From Bacillota bacterium (lineage in GTDB: Bacteria; Bacillota; Clostridia; Oscillospirales; Acutalibacteraceae): a stretch of DNA of 64,000 nucleotides. Positions 53,041-61,555 of the stretch are shown here, in pieces. Each line of letters begins with the position of its first letter. Within the stretch, counting starts at the first letter, position 1. Below the pieces are notes generated by a model, which searched no databases, was not told where the DNA came from, and was given only the letters and a program-made list of their open reading frames with translations. The stretch lies in NCBI GenBank assembly GCA_023390175.1, contig JAEWDK010000015.1, positions 1 through 64,000 of the forward strand. Direction: 5' to 3'. The position numbers and the translations under genes are program-made.

Positions 53041-53069
53041 AGTTTACTAGATTTTATCGGATTCGTCAA
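53041..53069 (-). promoter_or_regulatory. Promoter of the TrpXYZ-like operon
   Basis: TTGACG (53064-53069), 17-base spacer and TAAACT (53041-53046) on the minus strand, 80 bases before the binding-protein start. Confidence 0.65.
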
Positions 53070-53144
53070 TTCATAATTTCACAAATTATATTTGTTCAGG
53101 CGGATATATCTTGGTTAATAGTACTACTTGGCGGAATCAAAACG

Positions 53145-54137
53145 CTAAAAGCCCGCGGGGCGTGTATTTGTGCGCGGAGTCGCTTCCGGTTCATCATTTC
53201 CGTAGCGTTTTGTGATAAGCTGCGCATAAACCGCGGCCAAAACCTGCTGAAACAGCGTTCCGATCATAACCGGAAACATCACTTCCGGCGGGAAATACGC
53301 GGCTGCGATTACCGCGCCGGCGCTGATATTCCTCATGCCGGAATTAAACATCATGGAAACGATAAGCTCCCGTTTCTGTTTCAGGAGCAGCGCGCAAAGC
53401 CACCCGACTGCGTAACCGGAGGCGGCGATAACAAGGATTGCTCCCCCCACGGCAAAGAGCGTAGGAGTCATATGCCTGATAAATGGGGAAACCTTTGACG
53501 AATTCGCACAAACCACTAAAATGAGCGCAATTTTGCCAAAGGGAGCCAGATGGTGTGAAATTGCTGCTTTATACTGCCCGCCTGTAATCTGATTCAGAAT
53601 CAGAGCGAGAAGCGCCGGGATTGCAATCATGAACAGCAACTGCCGCATCATCCCCCAGGCATCTATCTGTACATTGGAGCCGACAAAAAGGTGCAGCGTC
53701 AACGGTACAACAAACGGCGCAAAAAGTGTGTCGGTAAGCACAACGGACAGCGTAAACGAACCGCTGCCGTGATAAATGGAAACCCACATAAAACTGACCA
53801 CAGCACTCGGAACGACAAATTCCAGCACCATCCCGGTAATAAGATAAGGATTTTGTGAAAAAAACAGATTGCCAACCGCACATGCCGTGAGCGGTATGAC
53901 AAAATGAACAATGAAGAGCGTTGCAATCAGCGGCAGCGGGCGCCGGAAAACCTGTACGACGTCCTGAAACTGTGAGTTCAGGCTGCCGGAAAAGGTCATG
54001 AACGCAAAAATGTATGGAACAAGGAACAGAATTCGGCTAAGCTGGTCGGGAAAAAGCACGCCGATCAGCAAACAGCACGGTGTAACCAGCGGCATCCATT
54101 TTTCTATAAACCGGTTGAACGCATACAGAATCCGCAT
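53145..54137 (-). CDS. BASS-family transporter (bile acid:sodium symporter-like)
   Basis: A 330-residue, about ten-helix membrane protein of the bile acid/sodium symporter and arsenite-permease-like fold. Start at 54137, with GGGGGAGG upstream. FMTFSGSLNSQFQDV, GMVLEFVVPSAVVSFMWVSIYHGSG and SMMFNSGMRNISAGAVIAAAYFPPEVMFPVM show the crossed discontinuous helices typical of the fold. Substrate unknown; bacterial members carry organic acids, pantoate, or steroids. It stands alone between the TrpXYZ operon and prfC. Confidence 0.85.
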   Translation of the reverse strand: MRILYAFNRFIEKWMPLVTPCCLLIGVLFPDQLSRILFLVPYIFAFMTFSGSLNSQFQDVVQVFRRPLPLIATLFIVHFVIPLTACAVGNLFFSQNPYLITGMVLEFVVPSAVVSFMWVSIYHGSGSFTLSVVLTDTLFAPFVVPLTLHLFVGSNVQIDAWGMMRQLLFMIAIPALLALILNQITGGQYKAAISHHLAPFGKIALILVVCANSSKVSPFIRHMTPTLFAVGGAILVIAASGYAVGWLCALLLKQKRELIVSMMFNSGMRNISAGAVIAAAYFPPEVMFPVMIGTLFQQVLAAVYAQLITKRYGNDEPEATPRTNTRPAGF

Positions 54138-54183
54138 AAAATATCCTCCCCCAAAAAACAAAACACATCGCGGAACAAGAAAG

Positions 54184-54209
54184 AAGACGCTCAATTTCTC
54201 AAGCGTCTT
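54184..54209 (-). terminator. Terminator of prfC
   Basis: AAGACGCT with its exact complement, 10-base loop, followed on the minus strand by CTTTCTTG. On the plus strand T-rich sequence follows too. Located 28 bases after the prfC stop codon. Confidence 0.7.
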
Positions 54210-54236
54210 TTACGATTTTTTTATAATAACACGAAC

Positions 54237-55835
54237 TTATGATTTTCCGAATTCCGAAAGCACAAGCTCTTTATTGTGCTCCTGCGCCCAGCGGATGCTC
54301 CACTCATTGGTAAAAATAAGCAGATAATTCCCTTTTAGGTCCTGAATCCGCTTGGTGTCGGAGGTTAAATTCAGTGTTTTCGGGTCAAGTCCCTCAGTTT
54401 CAATCCAGCGGATATACTGATACGGAAGGCCTTCCATTCTGATATCCACATTATATTCGTTTTTCAGGCGATATTCCAAAACGTCGAACTGAAGGGTTCC
54501 CACCACGCCGACAATTACTTCTTCCATGCCGCCGCCCAAATCCTGAAAAATCTGAATTGCACCTTCCTGTGCAATTTGCGAAATACCTTTGACAAACTGC
54601 TTGCGTTTCATCGTGTCAATCTGCTGTACACGCGAAAAATGCTCCGGCGCAAAGGTCGGAATCCCGCCGAACTGAAACTTTTTACCGGCGGTACACAGCG
54701 TATCACCAATGGAAAAAATGCCGGGGTCAAACACGCCGATAATATCGCCCGCATAAGCCTCCTCAATAATTTCCCTGTCCTGTGCCATCAGCTGCTGCGG
54801 CTGCGTCAGCTTAATCTTTTTATTGCCCTGCATGTGCAGAACTTCCATGCCCTTTTCGAATTTACCGGAGCAAATCCGCATGAAGGCAATTCTGTCACGG
54901 TGCGCCTTGTTCATGTTTGCCTGAATTTTAAAAACAAAAGCCGAAAAGTCCTTGTCAAAAGGATCAATTTCACCAATGTCGGCTTTCCTTGGCAGCGGCG
55001 GCGTTGTCATGTTCAGGAATTCTTCCAGGAAAGGCTCCACGCCAAAGTTTGTTAGCGCCGAACCGAAAAACACGGGCGACAGCTTGCCGTGCCGCACCAT
55101 GTCAAGGTTAAAATCATAGCCTGCGCCATCCAAAAGCTCAATATCATCCACCAAAACACCGCGGTGGTCGCTGCCGATGAGCCCTTCCAGCCTTGGGTCG
55201 TTAATATCCAATTCCGTAGCTTCCACTTCGTGCTGGCCGAAAACGGCATCGCTGTTTGCACGGAAGGCCAGAATTTTTTTGGTGCTGCGCTCATACACCC
55301 CTTTAAACTCTTTGCCGGAACCGATCGGCCAGTTCATCGGGAACGTTTTAATACCGAGTTCTTTTTCGATTTCTTCCAGCAAATCATACGGACTGCGCGC
55401 TTCACGGTCCATTTTATTGATAAACGTAAAGATCGGAATATCCCGCAGCATACAGACCTTAAATAATTTCCGGGTCTGCTTTTCAACGCCCTTGGAAGCG
55501 TCTATCACCATGACCGCCGAATCGGCCGCCATGAGGGTTCGATAGGTATCCTCCGAAAAGTCCTGATGCCCGGGAGTGTCCAGAATATTAATACAGTAAT
55601 TATTATAATTGAACTGCATGACAGAGGAAGTTACGGAAATTCCCCTCTGCTTTTCTATTTCCATCCAATCGGAAACCGCGTGCTTTGCCGTTTTTTTCCC
55701 TTTGACGGAACCGGCCTGTGCAATGGCGCCGCCATACAGCAAAAACTTTTCCGTTAAGGTGGTTTTACCGGCATCCGGGTGGGATATGATTGCAAAAGTT
55801 CTTCTTCTTTTGATTTCGTTTACGTAGTTAGACAA
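54237..55835 (-). CDS. prfC: Peptide chain release factor 3
   Basis: A 532-residue translational GTPase that recycles release factors 1 and 2 after termination. It starts with TTG at 55835, with GGAGG upstream. G1 SHPDAGKTTLTEK, G2 KKTAKHAVSDWMEIEKQRGISVTSS, G3 DTPGHQDF, G4 NKMDREARSP, then RF3-specific domains (LNLTSDTKRIQDLKGNYLLIF in outline). The length and the motif DWMEIEKQRGISV set it apart from EF-G. It has its own promoter at 55869-55897. Confidence 0.97.
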   Translation of the reverse strand: MSNYVNEIKRRRTFAIISHPDAGKTTLTEKFLLYGGAIAQAGSVKGKKTAKHAVSDWMEIEKQRGISVTSSVMQFNYNNYCINILDTPGHQDFSEDTYRTLMAADSAVMVIDASKGVEKQTRKLFKVCMLRDIPIFTFINKMDREARSPYDLLEEIEKELGIKTFPMNWPIGSGKEFKGVYERSTKKILAFRANSDAVFGQHEVEATELDINDPRLEGLIGSDHRGVLVDDIELLDGAGYDFNLDMVRHGKLSPVFFGSALTNFGVEPFLEEFLNMTTPPLPRKADIGEIDPFDKDFSAFVFKIQANMNKAHRDRIAFMRICSGKFEKGMEVLHMQGNKKIKLTQPQQLMAQDREIIEEAYAGDIIGVFDPGIFSIGDTLCTAGKKFQFGGIPTFAPEHFSRVQQIDTMKRKQFVKGISQIAQEGAIQIFQDLGGGMEEVIVGVVGTLQFDVLEYRLKNEYNVDIRMEGLPYQYIRWIETEGLDPKTLNLTSDTKRIQDLKGNYLLIFTNEWSIRWAQEHNKELVLSEFGKS

Positions 55836-55868
55836 ATTACTTCCTCCACCAATAATGAGTTACACTTT

Positions 55869-55897
55869 ATTGTAAGTCTTTTGCTTAAAATAATCAA
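55869..55897 (-). promoter_or_regulatory. Promoter of prfC
   Basis: TTGATT (55892-55897), 17-base spacer and TACAAT (55869-55874) on the minus strand, 34 bases before the TTG start. Confidence 0.7.
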
Positions 55898-55944
55898 ATA
55901 AAATTTCCGATTACGTTTAGATTTGCTTATTGGGGCTGTAAAAA

Positions 55945-55986
55945 ACGTAAAACCGGCACCGTTTTGCAGCGGCGTCGGTTTTACGT
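55945..55986 (-). terminator. Terminator of the MacAB-like operon
   Basis: ACGTAAAACCG and its exact complement close a 20-base loop that can pair further, followed by TTTTTT on the minus strand. It lies 86 bases after the Ig-like gene. Confidence 0.85.
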
Positions 55987-56071
55987 AATCCGAATTGTAA
56001 ACACTTTCCAAATTAATTCGCTTCTCATAGCACTTGGAAATTAATTTATATATAAATATCAGCGTTTTGGA

Positions 56072-56698
56072 TCAATACACTGACAGATTGATGTTGGCGG
56101 CAGCCTTTGTAACGGGGTCAATCGCATAAAGTACCGCTGTTCCTGCCCCGACCGCAGTGACCTTGCCGGTGTTTGCTTCCACAGTGACAACGGAGCCGGA
56201 GGACGCAACCCACAGCAGACTGCTCGCGTCAACGGCCGTTCCATTCAGCGTAATTCCGGTTACGGTGTAATTACTGCCGTTTGCAATACTGATGCTGCTT
56301 TGTGAAAATACAAGGCCGGTTGAAACCGCTGACGAAGCGGACACCGCCGTGCCGGAAACCGTAATCGGCACAGTCGCGCTGGTCCAGTCGCCGGTTGAGT
56401 AGATTTTATACCAATAACGCACGTTTGTGGTACCGGAACCGATTGCGGTCATTACAACATGCCCCTGTGTGTCCGTTGTGGCGGCTGCAATATTCTTATT
56501 GTCCACGCTCAGGTTAATCACCCCGAAATACGAGTCGCTGACATAGCTGGTATGCTGCGCAAGTGTTACGGGATTCATCGTGACTGAAGAGGTGCTGCTC
56601 TCGTCGGTGGTTGCCGCATCCGCTAAAACGACTGCGAAAAAGCCGGTCATAATCAACGCGATGATTGGAATTAATACTGCGGTTCTTAATTTTCTCAT
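56072..56698 (-). CDS. Secreted Ig-like (BIG2-type) domain protein
   Basis: A 208-residue exported protein. Start at 56698, with GGAAGGAGC upstream. Residues 7-29 are a signal or anchor helix (AVLIPIIALIMTGFFAVVLADA). Two beta-sandwich repeats follow: VTMNPVTLAQHTSYVSDSYFGVINLSVDNKNIAAA..., and VFSQSSISIANGSNYTVTGITLNGTAVDASSLLWVASSGSVVTVEANTGKVTAVGAGTAV in outline, the latter close to the bacterial Ig-like group 2 pattern (GKVTAVGAGTA). It is last in the exporter operon, 1 base after the ATPase stop. Perhaps the exported or binding partner of the exporter. Confidence 0.8.
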   Translation of the reverse strand: MRKLRTAVLIPIIALIMTGFFAVVLADAATTDESSTSSVTMNPVTLAQHTSYVSDSYFGVINLSVDNKNIAAATTDTQGHVVMTAIGSGTTNVRYWYKIYSTGDWTSATVPITVSGTAVSASSAVSTGLVFSQSSISIANGSNYTVTGITLNGTAVDASSLLWVASSGSVVTVEANTGKVTAVGAGTAVLYAIDPVTKAAANINLSVY

Positions 56699-56699
56699 A

Positions 56700-57410
56700 T
56701 TAACTGCTCCTTCCAATGGTTTCCGAATCAAAGGTTTCATTCTCAAAAAGCTCGCCGTCAACAATTTTTATTACACGCTTCGCATAGCTTGCCACTTTCA
56801 GGTCATGGGTAATCATTACAATCGTATTGCCCATCTCGTGAAGCTGGGCGAAAAGCTTTAAAACTTCCTTTCCTGTGGCGGAGTCGAGCGCGCCAGTCGG
56901 CTCGTCGGCCAAAAGCAGCTTTGGTTTGCCCACCAGTGCGCGGGCGATTGCGACCCTTTGCTGCTGGCCGCCCGAAAGCTCGTTGGGCTTGTGGTGGATG
57001 CGGTCGGCCATTTCAAGCAGTTCCAGCTTTTCCATGGAAACCGCCGTTGCTTCCTTGCGGGATGCGCCGCGAATCAGCAGGGGCATCATCGTATTTTGAA
57101 GCACGTTGTATTTCTGGATCAAATGGTATTTTTGAAAGATAAACCCGATTTGCTGGTTTCGCAGGTGAGTCAGCTGCGCATCCTTCATTTCGTGCACCGG
57201 CTGCCCGGTAAGCCAGTATTCGCCATCCTGAAAACTGTCCATACAGCCGATAATATTCATCAGCGTGCTTTTACCCGAGCCGGAAGGCCCCAGGATTGCA
57301 AGGTATTCGCCCTCTTCCACATCGAGTGACACCTGCTTCAAAACATCAAGAGTTCCGCTGCCGACTTTATACCACTTATGGATTTGACTCATCCTGATAA
57401 TATTCTCCAT
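56700..57410 (-). CDS. MacB/LolD-type ABC exporter ATPase
   Basis: A 236-residue ATPase of the type VII (MacB/FtsE/LolD) family. Walker A GPSGSGKSTLMNIIG, Q loop FIFQKYHLI, signature LSGGQQQRVAIARALVG, Walker B LLLADEPTGALDSATG, H loop ITHDL. It pairs with the permease at 58239-59597. It comes after the glycine/threonine-rich lipoprotein gene. Confidence 0.94.
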   Translation of the reverse strand: MENIIRMSQIHKWYKVGSGTLDVLKQVSLDVEEGEYLAILGPSGSGKSTLMNIIGCMDSFQDGEYWLTGQPVHEMKDAQLTHLRNQQIGFIFQKYHLIQKYNVLQNTMMPLLIRGASRKEATAVSMEKLELLEMADRIHHKPNELSGGQQQRVAIARALVGKPKLLLADEPTGALDSATGKEVLKLFAQLHEMGNTIVMITHDLKVASYAKRVIKIVDGELFENETFDSETIGRSS

Positions 57411-57426
57411 TATGCCACCCTTTCGT

Positions 57427-58224
57427 TTATTTTGAGATAATCGTCACCCTGACAACCGTCGGAGTTCCGTCAATCGTCCTTTGGGAGATCCGCAGAACCA
57501 TGCCTTTTGTAATGCTGGAAAAGTCACTCGTACGTTTTGTTGTAGTTGTACCCGCCGCGGTATTCCCTGCGGCAGAAGTACCGGTGCGTGTTGTTCCGGT
57601 GGTACCCGTCCTGGTGGTTGTACCGGTGCTTGCCCTTGTTATGGTGCTCCCGCTGCCGCCCATCATGGCATTGCCGCCCGCAGCCGCACCAGCTGCACCA
57701 GCCGTGCCATTCGTACCAGTCGTGCCCGTCGTGCCGGTTGCACCCGCTGTACCAGTCATACCGCTGAACGAGCTGGAAAGGGAAAGGCCGACCGGGATTA
57801 GCAAGGTTTTGGTTTCCCCGGTGAGCGTAAGTGCCGAGGTGCTTTGGCCGCTTGACTGCGTTCCGATTGCCAGTTCAACCTCGTTTCCGATAATGGAGGT
57901 CACTTTCCCTATGATCTGTGTTTGGCCCGTTGCTCCGTTCGCGCTGCCGCCCTGCTGACCGGTGCCGCCGGTTTGCGTATTGCTCCCGGTGTTCTGCGCT
58001 GTGTCACCGCTCTGTGTGCCGCCGCGCCATCCGCGTGTTGAAGAGCCGCTTTCCGTACCGTTCCCCTGCGGCTGTCCGCCACCCTGCCAGTTGCCGCCCT
58101 GCCCCTGCATTCCACCGGCTTGTTCGGATTGGGACGAACTGTTTTGGGACGAGCATCCAGCAAAGGAAGCCGCGACCAGAATAAGAATAAGGACTGTGCA
58201 TACTGTTCTTTTTATGAGTTTCAT
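57427..58224 (-). CDS. Gly/Thr-rich low-complexity lipoprotein
   Basis: A 265-residue lipoprotein. Start at 58224, with GAGGATG upstream. Lipobox AASFAGC (Cys about 23), then a Gly/Gln/Asn-rich stretch (GGMQGQGGNWQGGGQPQGNG), a folded insert (IIGKVTSIIGNEVELAIG...LTLTGETKTLLIPVGL), a Gly-Thr-x repeat (TGATGTTGTTGTNGTAGA), and a final strand region (SSITKGMVLRISQRTIDGTPTVVRVTI). The insert resembles the KVTSI-x-G-N-E-V-E-L-A pattern of small exporter-associated OB-like domains. It lies between permease and ATPase genes, so it is likely part of the exporter complex. No collagen-type Pro. Confidence 0.75.
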   Translation of the reverse strand: MKLIKRTVCTVLILILVAASFAGCSSQNSSSQSEQAGGMQGQGGNWQGGGQPQGNGTESGSSTRGWRGGTQSGDTAQNTGSNTQTGGTGQQGGSANGATGQTQIIGKVTSIIGNEVELAIGTQSSGQSTSALTLTGETKTLLIPVGLSLSSSFSGMTGTAGATGTTGTTGTNGTAGAAGAAAGGNAMMGGSGSTITRASTGTTTRTGTTGTTRTGTSAAGNTAAGTTTTKRTSDFSSITKGMVLRISQRTIDGTPTVVRVTIISK

Positions 58225-58238
58225 AACATCCTCCTCTG

Positions 58239-59597
58239 TCATTCCTGTGACAAGGCTTCAATCGGCATGAGCTGAGCCGCCTTGTACGCGGGGTAAAATC
58301 CGAAGACCGTTCCGGTTACGATTGCGAAAACCAGCGCCAGTACGCCGCCGATTGCAAGGGGTTCCACCGTCATGCCTGTTAAGCGCACTGCCGGTACCAG
58401 CGCAAACCCGGCGGCAACTCCGACAATTCCGCCAAACGTACCGATCAGGTTTGCTTCCGCCAGAAATTCCAGTAAAATTTCACGTTTGCTGCAGCCGAGT
58501 GCTTTTAAAATTCCGATTTCCTGCGTACGCTCCTGCACCGAAACAAAAAGCACATTCATAATACCGATTCCGCCGACAATGAAAACAATAATTGCCACCG
58601 CAATCAGCAGCATGGAAAGCGTATTGGCGGAAGTAGTGGCAGCTTCCATTTCACTTCCCGCATCCTTCAGCGTAAAGTTACCCTTCGGATAATTTTCAGT
58701 CAAAACTGTTTTTATATTTGCCATTACGGTAGCAACCTGTGTTACGTCGGAAGCAATCGCCGTAATGGTCGGCTTCGCGGTACTTCCCAAAACAAACTTC
58801 TGCGCTGTTGAATAGGGAAGATAAATGGAGTCATCCGGACTGATGCCGGAGGAAACCGTACCCATGGATGCGAGCACGCCAATCACTTCGTACGACTTTC
58901 CTTCAATGGTCATCATGCTCCCGTACGCGGCATAGGAACTGCCGAAAAGTGTTTTAGCAAGGTTGGAGCCAACGACCGCGACTTTGGATTTGCCATCCTG
59001 GTCATCCTGCGAAATAAAATCACCTGTCAATAATTCAAGGTTGCTGATGCTCTGATACTCCGGCAGGCAGCCGACAATCGTTTCATCAGTTTCCGCGTCC
59101 AAGTCGTCCGTAAGGACTTTGCCTGTTCCGCTTGTAATAATGGAAGCCGAGGTCAGCCCGGGCACAAAGGACATAATGTCGTCAACATCGGAGGTGGTGA
59201 GGGTAACGCCTTTCTGAGCGCTTGCAAAATTTCCGCCCGCCTGGGAACCCGACATTCCGCCTGAGAACCCGCCGTTTTGCTGCCGTGTCGTATTATTCCT
59301 TGTGTTATTGCTGCCGCCGGTATTCCCGCCCCAGGGCATATTGCCCGCTTCCCCTCCGGGCATCATTCCTGCAAATGCATCTGCCATATCCGCCGACGTA
59401 CTGACAGAAACTTCAATGGCGCCTACATTCAGTGTTTTAAACTGATTCTGCACATCCACTTCACCGCCGTGCCCAATGGCAATCACCAACACAATGGTGG
59501 CCGCGCCTACAATAACGCCGAGGGAGGTCAACAGCACCTTTGTTTTATTTTCTGTAATATTCATCCATACCAAGTGGAGGATTTCGCTGAATCTCAT
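58239..59597 (-). CDS. MacB/FtsX-type ABC exporter permease
   Basis: A 452-residue permease: one N-terminal helix (KVLLTSLGVIVGAATIVLVIAIG), a large outside domain (about 50-325), and three C-terminal helices (LSMLLIAVAIIVFIVGGIGIMNVLFVSV, TFGGIVGVAAGFALVPAV, GGVLALVFAIVTGTVFGFYPAYKAA). VQERTQEIGILKALGCSKREILLEFL is the FtsX signature. The outside domain has a Gly/Asn/Gln-rich insert (GGNTGGSNNTRNNTTRQQNG), like the neighbouring lipoprotein. It overlaps the adaptor gene by 4 bases. Confidence 0.94.
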   Translation of the reverse strand: MRFSEILHLVWMNITENKTKVLLTSLGVIVGAATIVLVIAIGHGGEVDVQNQFKTLNVGAIEVSVSTSADMADAFAGMMPGGEAGNMPWGGNTGGSNNTRNNTTRQQNGGFSGGMSGSQAGGNFASAQKGVTLTTSDVDDIMSFVPGLTSASIITSGTGKVLTDDLDAETDETIVGCLPEYQSISNLELLTGDFISQDDQDGKSKVAVVGSNLAKTLFGSSYAAYGSMMTIEGKSYEVIGVLASMGTVSSGISPDDSIYLPYSTAQKFVLGSTAKPTITAIASDVTQVATVMANIKTVLTENYPKGNFTLKDAGSEMEAATTSANTLSMLLIAVAIIVFIVGGIGIMNVLFVSVQERTQEIGILKALGCSKREILLEFLAEANLIGTFGGIVGVAAGFALVPAVRLTGMTVEPLAIGGVLALVFAIVTGTVFGFYPAYKAAQLMPIEALSQE

Positions 59598-61387
59598 TTC
59601 ACCACCGCGCTTTCCGCCAGTACGGTATCCCCTTCCTTTAAACCGCTGAGGATTTCAACATAGCGGCCATCGGAGAATCCCGTCGTGACGGTCGTCTTTT
59701 TATTTGTGCCGTCCGCGCTTTTCACCAGCACACTCGACACCCCGTTCTGAAAGGTAATCGTCTGATTCGGCACATAGAGCACATTTTTCTTTTGCTTCTT
59801 GATTAACGTAACTTCTCCGCTCATACCCGTAAACACCTGCGCGGTGTTGTCGGCGGTCATTTTAACCGTAACAGTGTAGGTAACGGAGGCTGAGCCGGAA
59901 CGCGCAGGGGAGGTTGAAATGCTTTCCACCGTTGCGTCAAAAGTCTGGTTTTCATAAGAGGTAAGGCTGATCTGCGCCTGCTGTCCGATTGTAACGTCCG
60001 CAATATCTTCTTCGGAAAGGGAAACGGACATGCTGACTGAAGAAGTTTTCGCAATTGTTACAATGGCCTGGTCCGCCTTAACGCTGCTGCCGTCCGAATA
60101 GCTCACGGAAACGACCACGCCGTTGCAGGGGGCCGTGACGGTACCGTCGCCGTTGATGGCGCTTTGCACATCGTCCAGCTGCCGCTTCAGGCTGTCGTAG
60201 GTTGCCTGCTGTGTTTTAACCGCCTGCGCAAGCTGCGCTACTGTAAGATCGTACGTACTCTGCGCACTGTCACCGTTAATCAAACTGCTCTGCAGCTTTT
60301 GCTCCGCGTCATTCAGGCTGCTCGGCAAAGATTTTTGTGCTTTTTCAAGGGCAAACTGCGCTGTTTTCACATCCGACTGCAGCGAGGTTACCTTGTCGGA
60401 AAGTGCGGACGCTGTGGCGTTTGCACCGTATTTATCCGTAAAAGTCTGGTTATAATCATCATAAACGGAGGAATAGTTGGCGGATTCCGCCGTATAAAGG
60501 GAAACCTTCGCTTTCAGGTCGGTCTCCCCCTGTGCCGTGCTTTGGATTTGGGTGTTATAATTTTTATACACCGTACTCGCGTCGGTATATGCGTTGTACG
60601 CCGTGGTCTCGTCCCCAGACTGCGATTTTGCATAAACCCAGTCCGAATATGCACTGTCCACCGCGGCTTTCAGGGAAGCGAGTTTATCCAGCAATACCTT
60701 ATGATCGGATTCGTAGGTGGTAAGCTGCGTTTGGAAGCTTGTCAGCTGTGCTTTGGAGTCATCGCTCCACTTTTTCAGTTCGGTCAATTTGGCATAGTCG
60801 GCCGTAAAGCTTGACTGAAGCGCCTGATACTTTGCAAGGTCGGCCTGCTTCTGCTTTAATGACGCCGCGGCGTCACTCACTCCGTTTTGCAGTTCTTCTT
60901 TTGTCAGTGATTCCGTATCAAAGGCATATGCCGCGCTTGACTGACTGGACTGGTAAGTAAGTTTTGCTGATTTTAATTTGTTCGTTTGGTCTGCGAGCGC
61001 CTGCTGCAGCGAAAGCTTTGCCTGAGCAAGCTTCGTTGTCGAATCCAGCGTTCCGTCAGTGATGCTGCCCTGATTCAGTTTAACAAGGGTATCACCGGTT
61101 TTGACAGAATAGCCGGGTTTGACCTTAACACTGTCAATCGTTGCATCGACCGGGAATGAAACGGCAACCTGATCCAGTACAACCGTGCCGCTTTCACTTG
61201 TCCCCACAGTCACATTTCCTTTGGTGGCACTGTATTCACGGTAAGTGGCAGCACCCGTTGATTTTCGATTCTGATTCATATAGAGCAGAACGGTTGTTAA
61301 AATTGCCGCGCTTAAAACGACGCCTGAAGCGATAAGAATAAACAGCTTCTTGTGTGATGTAAATAAACCGATAAATTTTTCTTTCAT
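59594..61387 (-). CDS. Exporter adaptor (membrane fusion protein, HlyD/MacA type)
   Basis: A 597-residue adaptor. A membrane anchor (LFILIASGVVLSAAILTTVLLYMN, about 15-38) is followed by a barrel-lipoyl half (SGTVVLDQVAVSFPVDATIDSVKVKPGYSVKTGDTLVKL, in outline), a very long coiled-coil hairpin (about 110-385, Lys/Gln/Ala/Ser-rich), the second lipoyl half (GTVTAPCNGVVVSVSYSDGSSVKADQAI in outline), and beta-barrel domains ending TVTTGFSDGRYVEILSGLKEGDTVL. In a Gram-positive cell it may reach across the wall. First gene of the operon, divergent from the response regulator. Confidence 0.93.
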   Translation of the reverse strand: MKEKFIGLFTSHKKLFILIASGVVLSAAILTTVLLYMNQNRKSTGAATYREYSATKGNVTVGTSESGTVVLDQVAVSFPVDATIDSVKVKPGYSVKTGDTLVKLNQGSITDGTLDSTTKLAQAKLSLQQALADQTNKLKSAKLTYQSSQSSAAYAFDTESLTKEELQNGVSDAAASLKQKQADLAKYQALQSSFTADYAKLTELKKWSDDSKAQLTSFQTQLTTYESDHKVLLDKLASLKAAVDSAYSDWVYAKSQSGDETTAYNAYTDASTVYKNYNTQIQSTAQGETDLKAKVSLYTAESANYSSVYDDYNQTFTDKYGANATASALSDKVTSLQSDVKTAQFALEKAQKSLPSSLNDAEQKLQSSLINGDSAQSTYDLTVAQLAQAVKTQQATYDSLKRQLDDVQSAINGDGTVTAPCNGVVVSVSYSDGSSVKADQAIVTIAKTSSVSMSVSLSEEDIADVTIGQQAQISLTSYENQTFDATVESISTSPARSGSASVTYTVTVKMTADNTAQVFTGMSGEVTLIKKQKKNVLYVPNQTITFQNGVSSVLVKSADGTNKKTTVTTGFSDGRYVEILSGLKEGDTVLAESAVVK

Positions 61388-61555
61388 AGCTGGCCTCCAA
61401 TTCCGTCTTTCTGGGTCTAATTATAAGAAGGAAAGCTGAATTAAAGCTTAATAAATTTCTGTTTCACATAAATTTAAGCGCATCTTCACCTGACCGTCAC
61501 ACAGGGTAAATGCTCGGCTGTTATAATATAAATCAGATTTGAGGAGGGTCGCACT
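61388..61555. promoter_or_regulatory. Divergent promoters of exporter operon and regulator
   Basis: On the minus strand TATAAT at 61420-61425 serves the exporter; upstream, AAATTTAT occurs twice, possible regulator sites. On the plus strand TGTTATAAT at 61519-61527 is an extended -10 for the regulator, with GAGGAGGG before its ATG. Confidence 0.6.
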
